The translations under genes and the position numbers were made by a program. The notes below the pieces were generated by a model that did not search any database, was not told the DNA's origin, and worked only from the letters and a program-made list of their open reading frames with translations. Below, one piece after another: positions 25,415-33,893 of a stretch of DNA of 64,000 nt (the first letter of the stretch is position 1; each line of letters starts with the position of its first letter). This DNA is from Mesorhizobium shangrilense (lineage in GTDB: Bacteria; Pseudomonadota; Alphaproteobacteria; Rhizobiales; Rhizobiaceae). The stretch lies in NCBI RefSeq assembly GCF_040537815.1, contig NZ_JBEWSZ010000003.1, positions 248,001-312,000 of the forward strand, written 5' to 3'.

Positions 25415-27828
25415 TCCGGGTCCCTCCCAAGAAAGATTGGCAACCAAACCTCGGGATCGTCGCCCACGCGCGCGCGCAACGCGTCGAGCTCCTGAACCGT
25501 CTCAATTCGACCGGAGAGGATCTTGATCGCGTCAGGCATCGCGCCCAGATTGAGGCGCGCAATGACGCTGTCCTGATCATGCTTAATCAGGAATTTGCGG
25601 GCTTCCGGCGGGGTTTCACGGATCCATTTGATCTCACGCTCCGACAGCCCGAACGCCCTGTGCGATTCCTCGTCGGCCTTCGGGTTGGGGAAAAAAATAT
25701 TGGTCGGCGTCTGTTCGATCAGCGTGTTGGCGATCGATGACTTCACAATATCCGCCGCTGACTGCGTGCCGAAGCCAATGATGCCATTCAACTTACGAAT
25801 GGTTTTCAGCTTGTCCTTGATGAAGTAGCTGAAAATATCATTGTCCAGGAGCTTCCAGCCTTCATCGAGGAAGATCATGACCGGTTGCCCGTCAAGCAGC
25901 TCCTCGATGCGATGGAATATATAGAGCAAGGCCGCCGTACTGGTCGTTGCGTCGCTCAACACGCTCGTCATGTCGAAGCCGAAAATGGACGACATCGAAA
26001 ACGAGTCTTCCGCGTTGTTGAACAACCAACCTCGCTGATCCGGCCTCATCCATGGCTGAAGGCGCGAATAGAGGTCGTCATCGCCGGCGCGCATCGCACC
26101 GCGCAACAGCTCCGCGAACTCCTCCATGGTCCGACCTCCGGGCGGCGCGCTCGCCACCTGGGCGATCGCGTTGCGGATGACTTGCTCCTCGCGCGTCGAG
26201 TGCGCGTGTCCGTCGGCTCGACGCAGCATGAAACTGAAAAGCTGGAAGAGAAATTCCCGATTGCGCGGCATATCGGGCAGGCGCAACGGATTGAAGCCGG
26301 AAGGCTCACCGGCCTTCAGAACCTCATAGCGGCCGCCAAGCGCCCGCACGAAGATATCCAGGCCCCTATCCTTGTCGATCATCACCAGCTTGGGGCGCGG
26401 CGTGATGCGCTGCGCCTGTGCGGCAAGAAAGCCGAGCAGCACCGTCTTGCCCGAGCCCGAGGGACCGTTCAGGGTGAAGTTGCCGAGGTCTCGAACATGG
26501 AAGTTGAAGAAGTAGGCCGTTTGCGACGTCGTCTCGAGGACGCTTATCGGCGTCTCCCAATGAACCCCGCCAGTCCGGCCGCTGGGATAGTTATGGAAGG
26601 CCGAGAAGCCCGCCATGTTCTTTGATGAGATCATGGACTTGCGCGCCACATAGGCGAAATTGCCAGGCAGGGTGGCCCAGAACGCAGGTTCACAATTCAG
26701 GTCCTCGCGAACCCACAGGGCGGACACCTCCGTCAGTGCCGTGCCGACATCGGTTACGCAGCGTGCCACGTCGTCCATGGTTTTCCCGAGGCACAGCACC
26801 GTCAGATGATGCAAGCCGTAGAGCGCTTCCGAGGACAGAAGCTCATTGCGCGCTTCACCGAGCTGATCACCCACGATCGAGCCTGCTTCATCCGACATGT
26901 CGATCTTGCGCCCGACCCGCTCCATCTGGGTGAGCGCCTGGGGCTTGTCGATGATGGCGAAGGATTGCGTCACGATGAATTCGTGCGGCACCTTCAGCAT
27001 TGGGTTGAGCATCCCCGGTCCCGTAATGGAGGGGTACTCGCCTACCGAAATGATGGCGCCGTATCGCGTTTCGCTAGGGAACGCCCCGCGAATTTCCAGT
27101 GCATTCGGGCCGAAGAACACCCGCTTCGTCGCCAACGCCTCCGCGAGCTTCATGCGCGGCAGTGCCATCGGCCGCGGAAACCCGCCATTCACAAGTTGCA
27201 CCAGGAATTCCAGCGGCTCGGAATGCCAAACGTCATTGCGCTGGACGACGGAGAGAACCCGCGCGCCATACGCCTGCAGGCTCTCTCGGACGGCTTTCAT
27301 CACGTCGGTGAGTTCGATCAGCGCCCGCTCCTCGCTCGAAGAGCGACCGTCCGCCGCCCTGCGTCCCAAAAGCTTGCGGATCACAAGATCCGCTGTCCCG
27401 ACCGTGCCCTGCAGCTCGCGCCGCACGATCGTCAGGTAAATATCGTTCACAAACATGCGCTGTGTGCGAAGGGCCGCCGTATATCGCGCGTCCAGCTCTT
27501 GGCAGAACTTATTTTCGAAGCTCGACTCGATCGCCGGCTTCACCTCGCGGCGCACGATGTGCGAGTAGATCGCATAGCGGGAATTCGCCAATCCCCGGAT
27601 AAGGTCGTTGCGGCCGAGCAGGCGCGAATTGATCTCCGCGATATCGATCGTCTCGAAGCACAGGCCGCTCATGTGAACGAAGGACATCAACATGCCGTCC
27701 TGCGTCTTGACCACCTCGTCGGATATATGCCGTGAATAGGGTATGTGAGCCGAAACGGGGTTTTCCCGACGAGATACGGCCCCGAAACTCAGTTCATCAC
27801 GAAGAGCCCGCGCGATTGCCACGGTCAC
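25411..27828 (-). CDS. virB4: VirB4 ATPase
   Basis: 805 residues, the largest and most conserved mating-pore ATPase. Walker A GPSGSGKT at 455-462 and Walker B FLDEGWKLL with acids at 655-656; the N-terminal CagE/TrbE/VirB4 domain spans about 180-390. It energises pilin extraction and substrate transfer at the inner membrane. Start and stop are both in 4-base overlaps with virB3 and the VirB5-like gene. Length and motifs are complete. Confidence 0.95.
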   Translation of the reverse strand: MTVAIARALRDELSFGAVSRRENPVSAHIPYSRHISDEVVKTQDGMLMSFVHMSGLCFETIDIAEINSRLLGRNDLIRGLANSRYAIYSHIVRREVKPAIESSFENKFCQELDARYTAALRTQRMFVNDIYLTIVRRELQGTVGTADLVIRKLLGRRAADGRSSSEERALIELTDVMKAVRESLQAYGARVLSVVQRNDVWHSEPLEFLVQLVNGGFPRPMALPRMKLAEALATKRVFFGPNALEIRGAFPSETRYGAIISVGEYPSITGPGMLNPMLKVPHEFIVTQSFAIIDKPQALTQMERVGRKIDMSDEAGSIVGDQLGEARNELLSSEALYGLHHLTVLCLGKTMDDVARCVTDVGTALTEVSALWVREDLNCEPAFWATLPGNFAYVARKSMISSKNMAGFSAFHNYPSGRTGGVHWETPISVLETTSQTAYFFNFHVRDLGNFTLNGPSGSGKTVLLGFLAAQAQRITPRPKLVMIDKDRGLDIFVRALGGRYEVLKAGEPSGFNPLRLPDMPRNREFLFQLFSFMLRRADGHAHSTREEQVIRNAIAQVASAPPGGRTMEEFAELLRGAMRAGDDDLYSRLQPWMRPDQRGWLFNNAEDSFSMSSIFGFDMTSVLSDATTSTAALLYIFHRIEELLDGQPVMIFLDEGWKLLDNDIFSYFIKDKLKTIRKLNGIIGFGTQSAADIVKSSIANTLIEQTPTNIFFPNPKADEESHRAFGLSEREIKWIRETPPEARKFLIKHDQDSVIARLNLGAMPDAIKILSGRIETVQELDALRARVGDDPEVWLPIFLGRDPE

Positions 27829-28142
27829 ACCCGATAACTGCGCGCACCCCAGAAGCTAGCGCTTCGGGGCGGCGTCTTTCGTGAACGGATGAACATGATC
27901 TCGATGAACATGGGATCGCGCATGATCGCGATCCTGGCGACCGCATAGAGCGGCCCGCAGATACAGAGCATGACCAGATTATGGGTTGCGAGGAACACGA
28001 CGGCCGTCAGCACGCCGATGAACCCCGCAAGCTCGTAGGGAATGCCGAACACCGTCGGCGCTCGGGTCAAGCCCTTGACGAGCGGAGTGATCAACAATTT
28101 GGGCTCGCCAGGATCGATCCGGCCGTCTGCCATCCCGATCAC
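27825..28142 (-). CDS. virB3: VirB3 inner-membrane protein
   Basis: 105 residues with LTRAPTVFGIPYELAG and one long hydrophobic hairpin (about 40-75), the VirB3/TrbD pattern. It works with VirB4 in pilin handling. The likely start is GTG 28142, which overlaps the virB2 stop as GTGA; ATG 28133 is the alternative. Normal size. Confidence 0.9.
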   Translation of the reverse strand: MIGMADGRIDPGEPKLLITPLVKGLTRAPTVFGIPYELAGFIGVLTAVVFLATHNLVMLCICGPLYAVARIAIMRDPMFIEIMFIRSRKTPPRSASFWGARSYRV

Positions 28143-28450
28143 CTACCGACCGCGGATTGAAAGAATTCGACGATCTGGGCCGAGCCGAAGACCAGCACGA
28201 TACCCAAAACCCAGCTTCCGGCCACAAACCATGACAGGCGTGCCGCCCAGGCCATAAAGCCCATGAAAATGCAGAACAGAACCGCCAAAGCCGTCGCGAT
28301 CGGACCGGTCAAGGTCTGCACCAACGTCTGCAGCGTGCTTTGCACCGGCTGGAGATTTCCGCCCCCGGCTATGGCCTGCGTTGCCAAGAGCATGAGCGGC
28401 ATCGCCAAACCGGCGCTGCGTGCAGCAATCATCTTCAACAAGGTCATCAA
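28139..28450 (-). CDS. virB2: VirB2 pilin
   Basis: 103 residues: a long signal sequence (about 1-29, ending ATQAIAGGG), then two hydrophobic helices (about 45-70 and 76-95) separated by a short basic turn, the layout of VirB2/TrbC pilins. It is processed and polymerised into the conjugative pilus. It follows virB1 by 9 bases, and its stop overlaps virB3. Confidence 0.92.
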   Translation of the reverse strand: MMTLLKMIAARSAGLAMPLMLLATQAIAGGGNLQPVQSTLQTLVQTLTGPIATALAVLFCIFMGFMAWAARLSWFVAGSWVLGIVLVFGSAQIVEFFQSAVGR

Positions 28451-28459
28451 AGCTTCTCC

Positions 28460-29308
28460 TCAGTCAAAATTTTGCACCATCCCGCCCTGCCAGACCGGCG
28501 CCGTCGCTTCGCGAGACTTCGTGGTGCTGCCATTGCGGGAGTTGATGCGGGATGTCGGATCATTTCGTTGATCCGCTGCACCGGCCGCAGCCGATCTGGC
28601 CAGGTCAAGGCTTACCGCCCCTGCGGGCATCACTGCCTCAGACGCGACCGATGGCCATTGGTAGAAATCATTGATGACGTTAGCGACGTAGCCGACCGTC
28701 TCGGAGTAGGGCGGCACGCCCTTATATTTGAGAACCGCGACCTCGCCGGCATTGTACGCGGCGAGCATGTATATCGGGTTCGGAAACTTGCGATGCAGAT
28801 CCCGCAGAAAGCCTATCCCACCTTTCACATTATCCGCGGGATCGCAGATATCGACACCGTAGCTTGCTGCCGTGGACGGCAGAAGCTGCATCAGGCCATA
28901 GGCCCCTTTGGGCGATAGAGCACCGGAATCAAAGCGGCTTTCGGCCCGGGCAACCGCGAGAACAAGCGGCGGGGCAAAGCCTTGCTGGCGCGCGACCGTT
29001 TCGACGATCCGCTGTCCTTCTTCCTTCGAAAGGGCAGCGACGCCGGGGCAGGGGTTGTCAGCCTTGGTCGATTTCACCGTAGCGGCCGCGCCGTCAGTGC
29101 TTTCCGCCGTACCGATCCGTTGCACGTCTTGGCTCTCAACCTGATAGGCCGGCATCACCCGGCCATTCACGTCGACGGCAGCATTAACGCTGCGCGTGGC
29201 AGGTGCCGTAACTTGGTCCTGGAATTTCTGCGAAGCTTCCTTCGCAAACGCCACTTGGCACACCACCAGGGCCGCCGCCGCCAGTACCGTTTTGCGGGAT
29301 CGAATCAC
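28460..29308 (-). CDS. virB1: VirB1-like lytic transglycosylase
   Basis: 282 residues with a signal peptide and an SLT (goose-lysozyme-like) domain at about 105-215: catalytic Glu123 in ARAESRFD, GAYGLMQLLPSTA (about 136-148), then MLAAYNAGEVAVLKYKGVPPYSETVGYVANV. It opens the peptidoglycan for secretion-channel assembly. First gene of the - strand operon; the promoter should lie in the 89-bp gap shared with the divergent trbM gene. The C-terminal 45 residues are unstructured-looking. Confidence 0.92.
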   Translation of the reverse strand: MIRSRKTVLAAAALVVCQVAFAKEASQKFQDQVTAPATRSVNAAVDVNGRVMPAYQVESQDVQRIGTAESTDGAAATVKSTKADNPCPGVAALSKEEGQRIVETVARQQGFAPPLVLAVARAESRFDSGALSPKGAYGLMQLLPSTAASYGVDICDPADNVKGGIGFLRDLHRKFPNPIYMLAAYNAGEVAVLKYKGVPPYSETVGYVANVINDFYQWPSVASEAVMPAGAVSLDLARSAAAGAADQRNDPTSRINSRNGSTTKSREATAPVWQGGMVQNFD

Positions 29309-29343
29309 TAAAATAATCCTGCGCCGTTGCCGATTTTACGATA

Positions 29344-29365
29344 TCGAATTAATACAATGATTCGA
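29344..29365. promoter_or_regulatory. Inverted repeat in the divergent virB1/trbM promoter region
   Basis: TCGAAT (29344-29349) and ATTCGA (29360-29365) are separated by 10 bases in an AT-rich gap between virB1 (-) and trbM (+). One site could control both directions. Confidence 0.5.
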
Positions 29366-29397
29366 TGAACTGCAATCCCGAAATTGAGGCTGGCACA

Positions 29398-29937
29398 ATG
29401 AAAATGAGCAGGGTTCTTCCCGTTGTGGTGATTTTGCCGACCTTGGCGGCTCTGTCCCCGGCGCCGGCCTATGCTGATGATTTTGGCTGCAAGGTCTTGC
29501 TGTGCATCCTCAACCCGCAGGGTTGGGCGAGCGTCGGGGAATGTGTGCCTCCGGTCGAGCGCGCTTTCCGTGTGGTCGCGCATGGCGAGCCCTGGCCTCA
29601 GTGCCCCGAGGCCGGCAGTTCCGGTCGTATCGGATATGAGGAATTCAAACCTTGCCCGGACGGCACGATCGCCGTCTCGCCCGATGCGGAATCGAGCGGG
29701 AGCGACAACAGCTCTCGCTCACAAACTGTCTACAAGCCCGACAGCAACGGCGCATTCTGCGCTCCGCGGAATGCGCTGAATGCCTCTTGGGGCACGAACC
29801 CGAGAGGTTCGGGTTACGGAACGCGTCCAACATCGGCCGTGACGCCGCGTGAGCAGAGGACGGAGCCAAACTATCTCGATCTCACGACGACCGACGGCAA
29901 ACAACGGTTCTGGTTCAATCTGAGCAGGTACCAATAA
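29398..29937 (+). CDS. trbM: TrbM/KikA-like conjugation protein
   Basis: 179 residues, exported (signal peptide RVLPVVVILPTLAALSPAPAYA). The mature start DDFGCKVLLCILNPQGWASVGECVPPVER is the signature of the TrbM/KikA family, periplasmic factors of conjugation with paired Cys. The start 29398 has GAGG 11 bases upstream; the extension to 29365 lacks a ribosome site. The TAA stop overlaps the next ATG by one base, so the next gene is co-translated. The exact role is not established; some family members are needed for transfer and affect host killing. Confidence 0.8.
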   Translation: MKMSRVLPVVVILPTLAALSPAPAYADDFGCKVLLCILNPQGWASVGECVPPVERAFRVVAHGEPWPQCPEAGSSGRIGYEEFKPCPDGTIAVSPDAESSGSDNSSRSQTVYKPDSNGAFCAPRNALNASWGTNPRGSGYGTRPTSAVTPREQRTEPNYLDLTTTDGKQRFWFNLSRYQ

Positions 29938-30536
29938 TGCAGCCGGGCTTCACGGCCGTTGGCATTCTCGCGGCCTTCCTCGCCAGTGTTCCGGCACTGG
30001 CCGAGGACAAACCCAATCCCTGGTTTCCGATCCCCGCCACAGCATCTTTCAGCACCGGCGACACCTGGACCTATACCGGCGAGACCCACCGTCTCTACGG
30101 TGTTCAAGCCTGCTTGCGAGGCACTTATTTCACAAATGGGGCAGGGGGGCGTGTCGATTGCGGGGAGGCAAGCCTTGCCATGCTCGTCTCTTTTATCAGG
30201 GATCTCAAACCTCAGTGCTACACGGCCGCCTGGCAGGCCGCGACCAAAACGCGCTTCGTCGTCTGCGTCGCACAGCCTACTTCAGGATCCGCGGCCGGTT
30301 CTCGCATCGATCTCGGCACGGCGCTGATCTCGACCGGCTGGGCGTTCGCCGCCGTCACTCCGAACGGCGCTCCGGTCCATGCTCCCTATATCGTCGCGCA
30401 GGAGGTCGCTAAAAAGCAGCACCTTGGCCTGTGGCAGTTTGCCGACGTGCCCGATCCGAATGCCATCATCCTCCGCGATATCCGAAACGCATCTAACCAG
30501 GCTGGTCAGTCTTCGAATCCGCCTGCAAATCGATAA
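29937..30536 (+). CDS. Exported thermonuclease-fold protein with altered active site
   Basis: 199 residues with a signal peptide (GILAAFLASVPALA). The core follows the staphylococcal-nuclease pattern: GDTWTYTGETHRLYGVQACL, then CGEASLAMLVSFI, VVCVAQ, SRIDLGTALISTGWAFA and EVAKKQHLGLWQF. The Arg of the RLYG turn is kept, but the usual IDAPE segment reads VQACLR, so the catalytic Glu appears lost, and the second Arg motif is not recognisable. Added Cys suggest disulphides. It is coupled to trbM. A structural or inhibitory periplasmic role seems more likely than nuclease activity. A relative lies at 37465-38049. Confidence 0.7.
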   Translation: MQPGFTAVGILAAFLASVPALAEDKPNPWFPIPATASFSTGDTWTYTGETHRLYGVQACLRGTYFTNGAGGRVDCGEASLAMLVSFIRDLKPQCYTAAWQAATKTRFVVCVAQPTSGSAAGSRIDLGTALISTGWAFAAVTPNGAPVHAPYIVAQEVAKKQHLGLWQFADVPDPNAIILRDIRNASNQAGQSSNPPANR

Positions 30537-30777
30537 CCGGTCCCCGGCGCGTTGGATCATACTGTACATTCTGCAGAGGCCGTCGCCGGACCACGAACGC
30601 GACGGCTAGCGCAATCGCCGAAATCAAGCCAAGGACAATAGCCGAGATCAGCCCCGGCTCTCGCCAAAACGATAGACTGTCCCACTGGTTCAAAAGCCGG
30701 GCGCCGGACAGCACCAAAATGAGGACTGTTGCGATGACAATGCCCGTTCCCGGATCCATGTCGAATTTCTTCAGCAT
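30493..30777 (-). CDS. Small two-helix membrane protein
   Basis: 94 residues, with AGGAGG ahead of ATG 30777 (the upstream extension is less likely). Hydrophobic segments at about 12-28 and 41-62, then a basic stretch VVRRRPLQ and a polar tail. Its 3' end overlaps the 3' end of the + strand nuclease-fold gene by 44 bases. No family recognised; location in the conjugation accessory region suggests an exclusion or envelope function, unproven. Confidence 0.55.
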   Translation of the reverse strand: MLKKFDMDPGTGIVIATVLILVLSGARLLNQWDSLSFWREPGLISAIVLGLISAIALAVAFVVRRRPLQNVQYDPTRRGPVIDLQADSKTDQPG

Positions 30778-30819
30778 CGCTTCCTCCTTTTCGCACTCCC
30801 TGGTCACGGCCCCGGTCAA

Positions 30820-31310
30820 CGGTCGCTTCTAGCGCAAACACCGGCGCCAGGCGCAAGCCCCTAGGCTCAGCCTGCCCTCTGGGTACGCCAGCCGTCGCCC
30901 GCGCTTCGTCGCTCTCACGGACCCTCGCCAACCGCATCCAATCATTGCCGTCATCTGGTCTTTCGCTTGCTCACGTTTTTTATTTCCTGGCTGGGTCCAA
31001 TTACTGCGCAGCCCCGCACGCGCTTCGGCTTTTCAGTTGTTCGGTCGATATTCCAAAGCCTGCCTGCCGGGCGGAGCCGAAAGCCGCTGCTGTTTGCCCG
31101 GTAGCGCCGGTCGGGATTGCCAGGCGCCAGTGGTCGTTGACGATGAGCCGGCAGTGGTACTGGGCGCATGAAGCCTTTTGGAACTCGGGACGTCGCCTTG
31201 CGCAAAAGCGTCCAATCATTTGCGTTACCTATCAGGCAGATCGCAGACCTGATGAAACAGGCGGACGGTCTGTGCGCGTGATTGAGCGGTTCCTGGCGCG
31301 GTGGGGACTG
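30820..31310. other. About 490 bp without a supported gene
   Basis: Open frames exist on both strands (for example a 162-codon frame on +), but none starts with a ribosome site or shows family-like sequence, and they antisense each other. I see no repeats or terminators here. Confidence 0.4.
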
Positions 31311-31652
31311 TTAGAGTTTGAAGCGGCCAAGGCGCCGATCGTTGAGGCGGTACTGCCAGATGAGGTTCGGATCCTTGGGGTTGACGCCGGATGTCGACCA
31401 AGGGGAGCGATCGGGCTTTGCAGCGTCATGTAAAGGAAGATCGTCATCACAGCGCGACAGCTGTAACGAGGGGGGAAGACGATAGCGTCCTAGTTTGTGC
31501 GTCAGAAACGCGATGACGCAGACTCCGGCGAGGGACAGGATCAAGAATGCTGTGGAAAAGCCGAGCATGTGAAGGCCAGCTTCCTGATCGGGCAGGGCGA
31601 AGTAGGCGAGCACGCCGCCGGCAAATATTGTGAACGCTAGCTTCATGAGCAT
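31311..31652 (-). CDS. Small membrane protein preceded by a perfect palindrome
   Basis: 113 residues from ATG 31652 (GGAGGAG about 8 bases upstream). Two hydrophobic segments (about 4-18 and 27-50) are followed by a soluble Ser/Pro-rich tail ending YRLNDRRLGRFKL. Not recognised. A 13-bp perfect inverted repeat lies 29 bases upstream of the start, implying tight regulation. Its position opposite the XRE gene 544 bases away makes that regulator a candidate controller, by inference only. Confidence 0.55.
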   Translation of the reverse strand: MLMKLAFTIFAGGVLAYFALPDQEAGLHMLGFSTAFLILSLAGVCVIAFLTHKLGRYRLPPSLQLSRCDDDLPLHDAAKPDRSPWSTSGVNPKDPNLIWQYRLNDRRLGRFKL

Positions 31653-31680
31653 GACAATGGCTCCTCCTAATTCCCGACGT

Positions 31681-31723
31681 TGATCATTATAATACCCCGA
31701 ACGGAAAGTCATTATAATGATCA
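31681..31723 (-). promoter_or_regulatory. Perfect 13-bp inverted repeat, candidate operator
   Basis: TGATCATTATAAT (31681-31693) and ATTATAATGATCA (31711-31723) are exact mirror copies separated by 17 bases. Each arm contains the 4-bp palindrome TGATCA-like core and a TATAAT box, so the promoter itself may be embedded in the operator. It lies just upstream of the membrane-protein gene on -. Confidence 0.75.
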
Positions 31724-31754
31724 GCGGGGACAGGATGGCGCCCGTATGTATCAC

Positions 31755-32195
31755 GCGTTTTGTGACTGGGGTATGGTGCCGCTCTTAGTGGCATCAGATC
31801 AGAGTGCGGCATAATTTGCCCGGCGTGGTTTCGGGCTCGAAAAGGACAAAGATTGGGTTCTCGCCGACTCTGCGGGACGAAGCCTTGTCGGCTCGTTTTG
31901 AGCGTGATCGGCAGTGCAAAACGCGAGTTTTTGCCGCTTTACCTAGTTTGCCAGGCCGCCGCAAGAGGCCGGCTCTTGAACCGAGGGTGTTGTGGCGCCT
32001 TCAAGTTTCGCTATGGGGCGACCCAGCGGGGGACCAAAAGCTATATGTTCACTTTTTGGAGGGTATTAGGAAGGAGCCGCGACACTTTGATGGCGTAGCG
32101 CGCCATCATCTCGTCCGACTCAGGGGCCAGGCCGACCACTGGACTTTTTAATAAAATTTGGGCTTTATCCTGGTCGAATAAGGCAGGAGTGCACC
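31755..32195. other. About 440 bp upstream of the XRE gene without a supported gene
   Basis: A 115-codon + frame from 31804 lacks a ribosome site and family-like sequence. The stretch presumably holds the promoter of the XRE gene; no clear box was identified. Confidence 0.4.
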
Positions 32196-32651
32196 GTGCC
32201 AATTTTTAAAAACAAGACAGAAGACAGCGATGGTTGGCTTTCGATCCTACTCGCGCTGCGACTTCGCCAAATCGAGAACGAATACGCGGACTATGCGAGT
32301 TTTGCCGACGCCACTGGGCTCTCACGTGGCACGCTCTACCAGTTGCGGACGGGGAAGGGGAACCCGACGTTCGTTACTCTTGAGCGTCTGGCACGGCATC
32401 TGAAGGTGCCGGTGTGGACGCTGATCGGTCGGACTGGTGACGACGACAGCGTGAAGCGGGACATCGAGACGTTATTCGGCTTCAACTTCAACGAGATTGC
32501 GCGGCATATTGAGGCCACGCGTGCTGTGAAGCGCTCAATGACGGAGTTCAGTGGTGTACTTTCTTTGAAAGAGGCAGCCAACCCCGCTGGGGCAACCTCC
32601 CAGAAGAAGCGGCTACCTCCGGCCAAAAAGGGACGCAGGAAAAGCCAGTAG
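32196..32651 (+). CDS. XRE-family transcriptional regulator
   Basis: 151 residues from GTG 32196, with GGAG 8 bases upstream. The N-terminal Cro/C1-type helix-turn-helix spans about 20-75: LRLRQIENEYADYASFADATGLSRGTLYQLRTGKGNPTF then LERLARHLKVPVWTLIG. A charged C-tail (QKKRLPPAKKGRRKSQ) is basic. Probably a local regulator of conjugation or of the neighbouring membrane protein. No partner toxin is apparent next to it. Confidence 0.8.
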   Translation: MPIFKNKTEDSDGWLSILLALRLRQIENEYADYASFADATGLSRGTLYQLRTGKGNPTFVTLERLARHLKVPVWTLIGRTGDDDSVKRDIETLFGFNFNEIARHIEATRAVKRSMTEFSGVLSLKEAANPAGATSQKKRLPPAKKGRRKSQ

Positions 32652-32796
32652 CATACGAGAAAAGTAGAAGATGCTAAACAATGGGCGTAGATTTATTTGC
32701 TACGATAAGCAGCAAATCTATTTTATATTTCTTTGACGGGCATCAGAAAATCCACCAGCGTCGATGCAGTGGCATCATTTTGCTGAAGGGTCCACG

Positions 32797-33129
32797 ATGC
32801 AGGCGAATATCTGGCAAGTGGCAGGAGACGACGCGCTCTATAGGGAGGCGGCAGCGTTCGTCGATTGCCACCCGAAACCATGGGTTGAAGAGGTTTCGGA
32901 ATTTCTGCGGACGAAAGGCAAGCCCGAGACGATCACGTTGGTGATCGGACAGTTCATCGTGGCGGCTCTGTTCGAAGGACGACACGCGGATCTGTTGTAC
33001 TGGTCGTTGGTTGCGGCCGAAGTGAACTGCGTTGCGATGGAGCAATGGCCAGATGATGTGCGCCAGGAGCTGGCGAGCCATCTGAAACGGGGATTTGGCA
33101 AGCTCTCGTCGCGAAATCTCTCTCATTGA
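32797..33129 (+). CDS. Hypothetical protein
   Basis: About 110 residues (WQVAGDDALYREAAAFVDCH, then AALFEGRHADLLYWSLVAAE). Soluble and helical. The start is uncertain between ATG 32764 and ATG 32797; neither has a strong ribosome site. Coding likelihood comes from natural composition and lack of a better antisense frame. Function unknown. Confidence 0.45.
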   Translation: MQANIWQVAGDDALYREAAAFVDCHPKPWVEEVSEFLRTKGKPETITLVIGQFIVAALFEGRHADLLYWSLVAAEVNCVAMEQWPDDVRQELASHLKRGFGKLSSRNLSH

Positions 33130-33172
33130 AGGCTGCGGCCGGATGGCGTAGCCTTCAAACGGGAAGATGGGG

Positions 33173-33883
33173 TTACACCTGACCAGAGGCGACATTGATA
33201 TCGTTGCCTGTCGGGCCAGGAGCGGCAGAGGCGAGTTTTGTGTCGCCTCCTGTATTGAAATCCCCCGGCCCCAAGCACGCGGCCGTTTCACCTTCCTGGC
33301 AGCTGGCGTCGGCCATGGAGCGGGCATTCTTCGCCATGTCGCAGATCGTTGTCCCGTTACTATCGGAGAATCCGCTACAGCGGCCTGAGCGAACCATCTG
33401 CTGGCAATTGCCAGTCCCCAATTGAATGCAGGCGGCAATAAATGAGGCATCGACCTTCTGACCGTCGAAGGTCTCCATCTGGATGAGCTGCTTGACGGGC
33501 GCGGAGTTATAGCCGTCGTTTGTAAGCTTGGCCCAGGTGTCAACCTGAAACTGGAGGGATTGGCAGCCAAACTCGGAACGCGACATGCCTGCGTAGTTTT
33601 TGATGTTGGTATTGTTCAGCTGGAAAATGCCGGTGCAGCAAGAGCCATTGTAGACGCCTTTGTTGCCGCCGGATTCGAAGCGGCCGAGGCCGCCGAGGCT
33701 GCACGATGTGGTTTTCAGCTCGTCGTGCAGGGACGAATTCTTCACGGCATCTGTGATGTCCTGTGCGGAGTAGTCGGTGCGCTCGCAATATTGTGCGCCG
33801 GCTGCATATACTGCCGCCACCGAATTGCAGACTAGAAGGCCGGCGGCAAGGACGCGGCTGAGTTTGGAATAGAGACGATGCAT
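33173..33883 (-). CDS. Exported cysteine-rich lysozyme-like protein (VirB1-like)
   Basis: 236 residues with a signal peptide (RVLAAGLLVCNSVAAVYA). A short lytic-transglycosylase-like core reads GRFESGGNKGVYNGSCCTGIFQLNNTNI: Glu in FESGG would be catalytic and GIFQLN matches the GLMQ-type motif. At least twelve Cys in the mature part point to a periplasmic, disulphide-bonded protein. It may be a second wall-opening enzyme of the secretion system, adapted to a harsh or extracellular setting. The start 33883 is chosen at the signal peptide; the frame upstream is antisense of the next gene. It leads a minus-strand accessory set with 33894-34427. Confidence 0.7.
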   Translation of the reverse strand: MHRLYSKLSRVLAAGLLVCNSVAAVYAAGAQYCERTDYSAQDITDAVKNSSLHDELKTTSCSLGGLGRFESGGNKGVYNGSCCTGIFQLNNTNIKNYAGMSRSEFGCQSLQFQVDTWAKLTNDGYNSAPVKQLIQMETFDGQKVDASFIAACIQLGTGNCQQMVRSGRCSGFSDSNGTTICDMAKNARSMADASCQEGETAACLGPGDFNTGGDTKLASAAPGPTGNDINVASGQV

Positions 33884-33893
33884 AGGATGTGCC

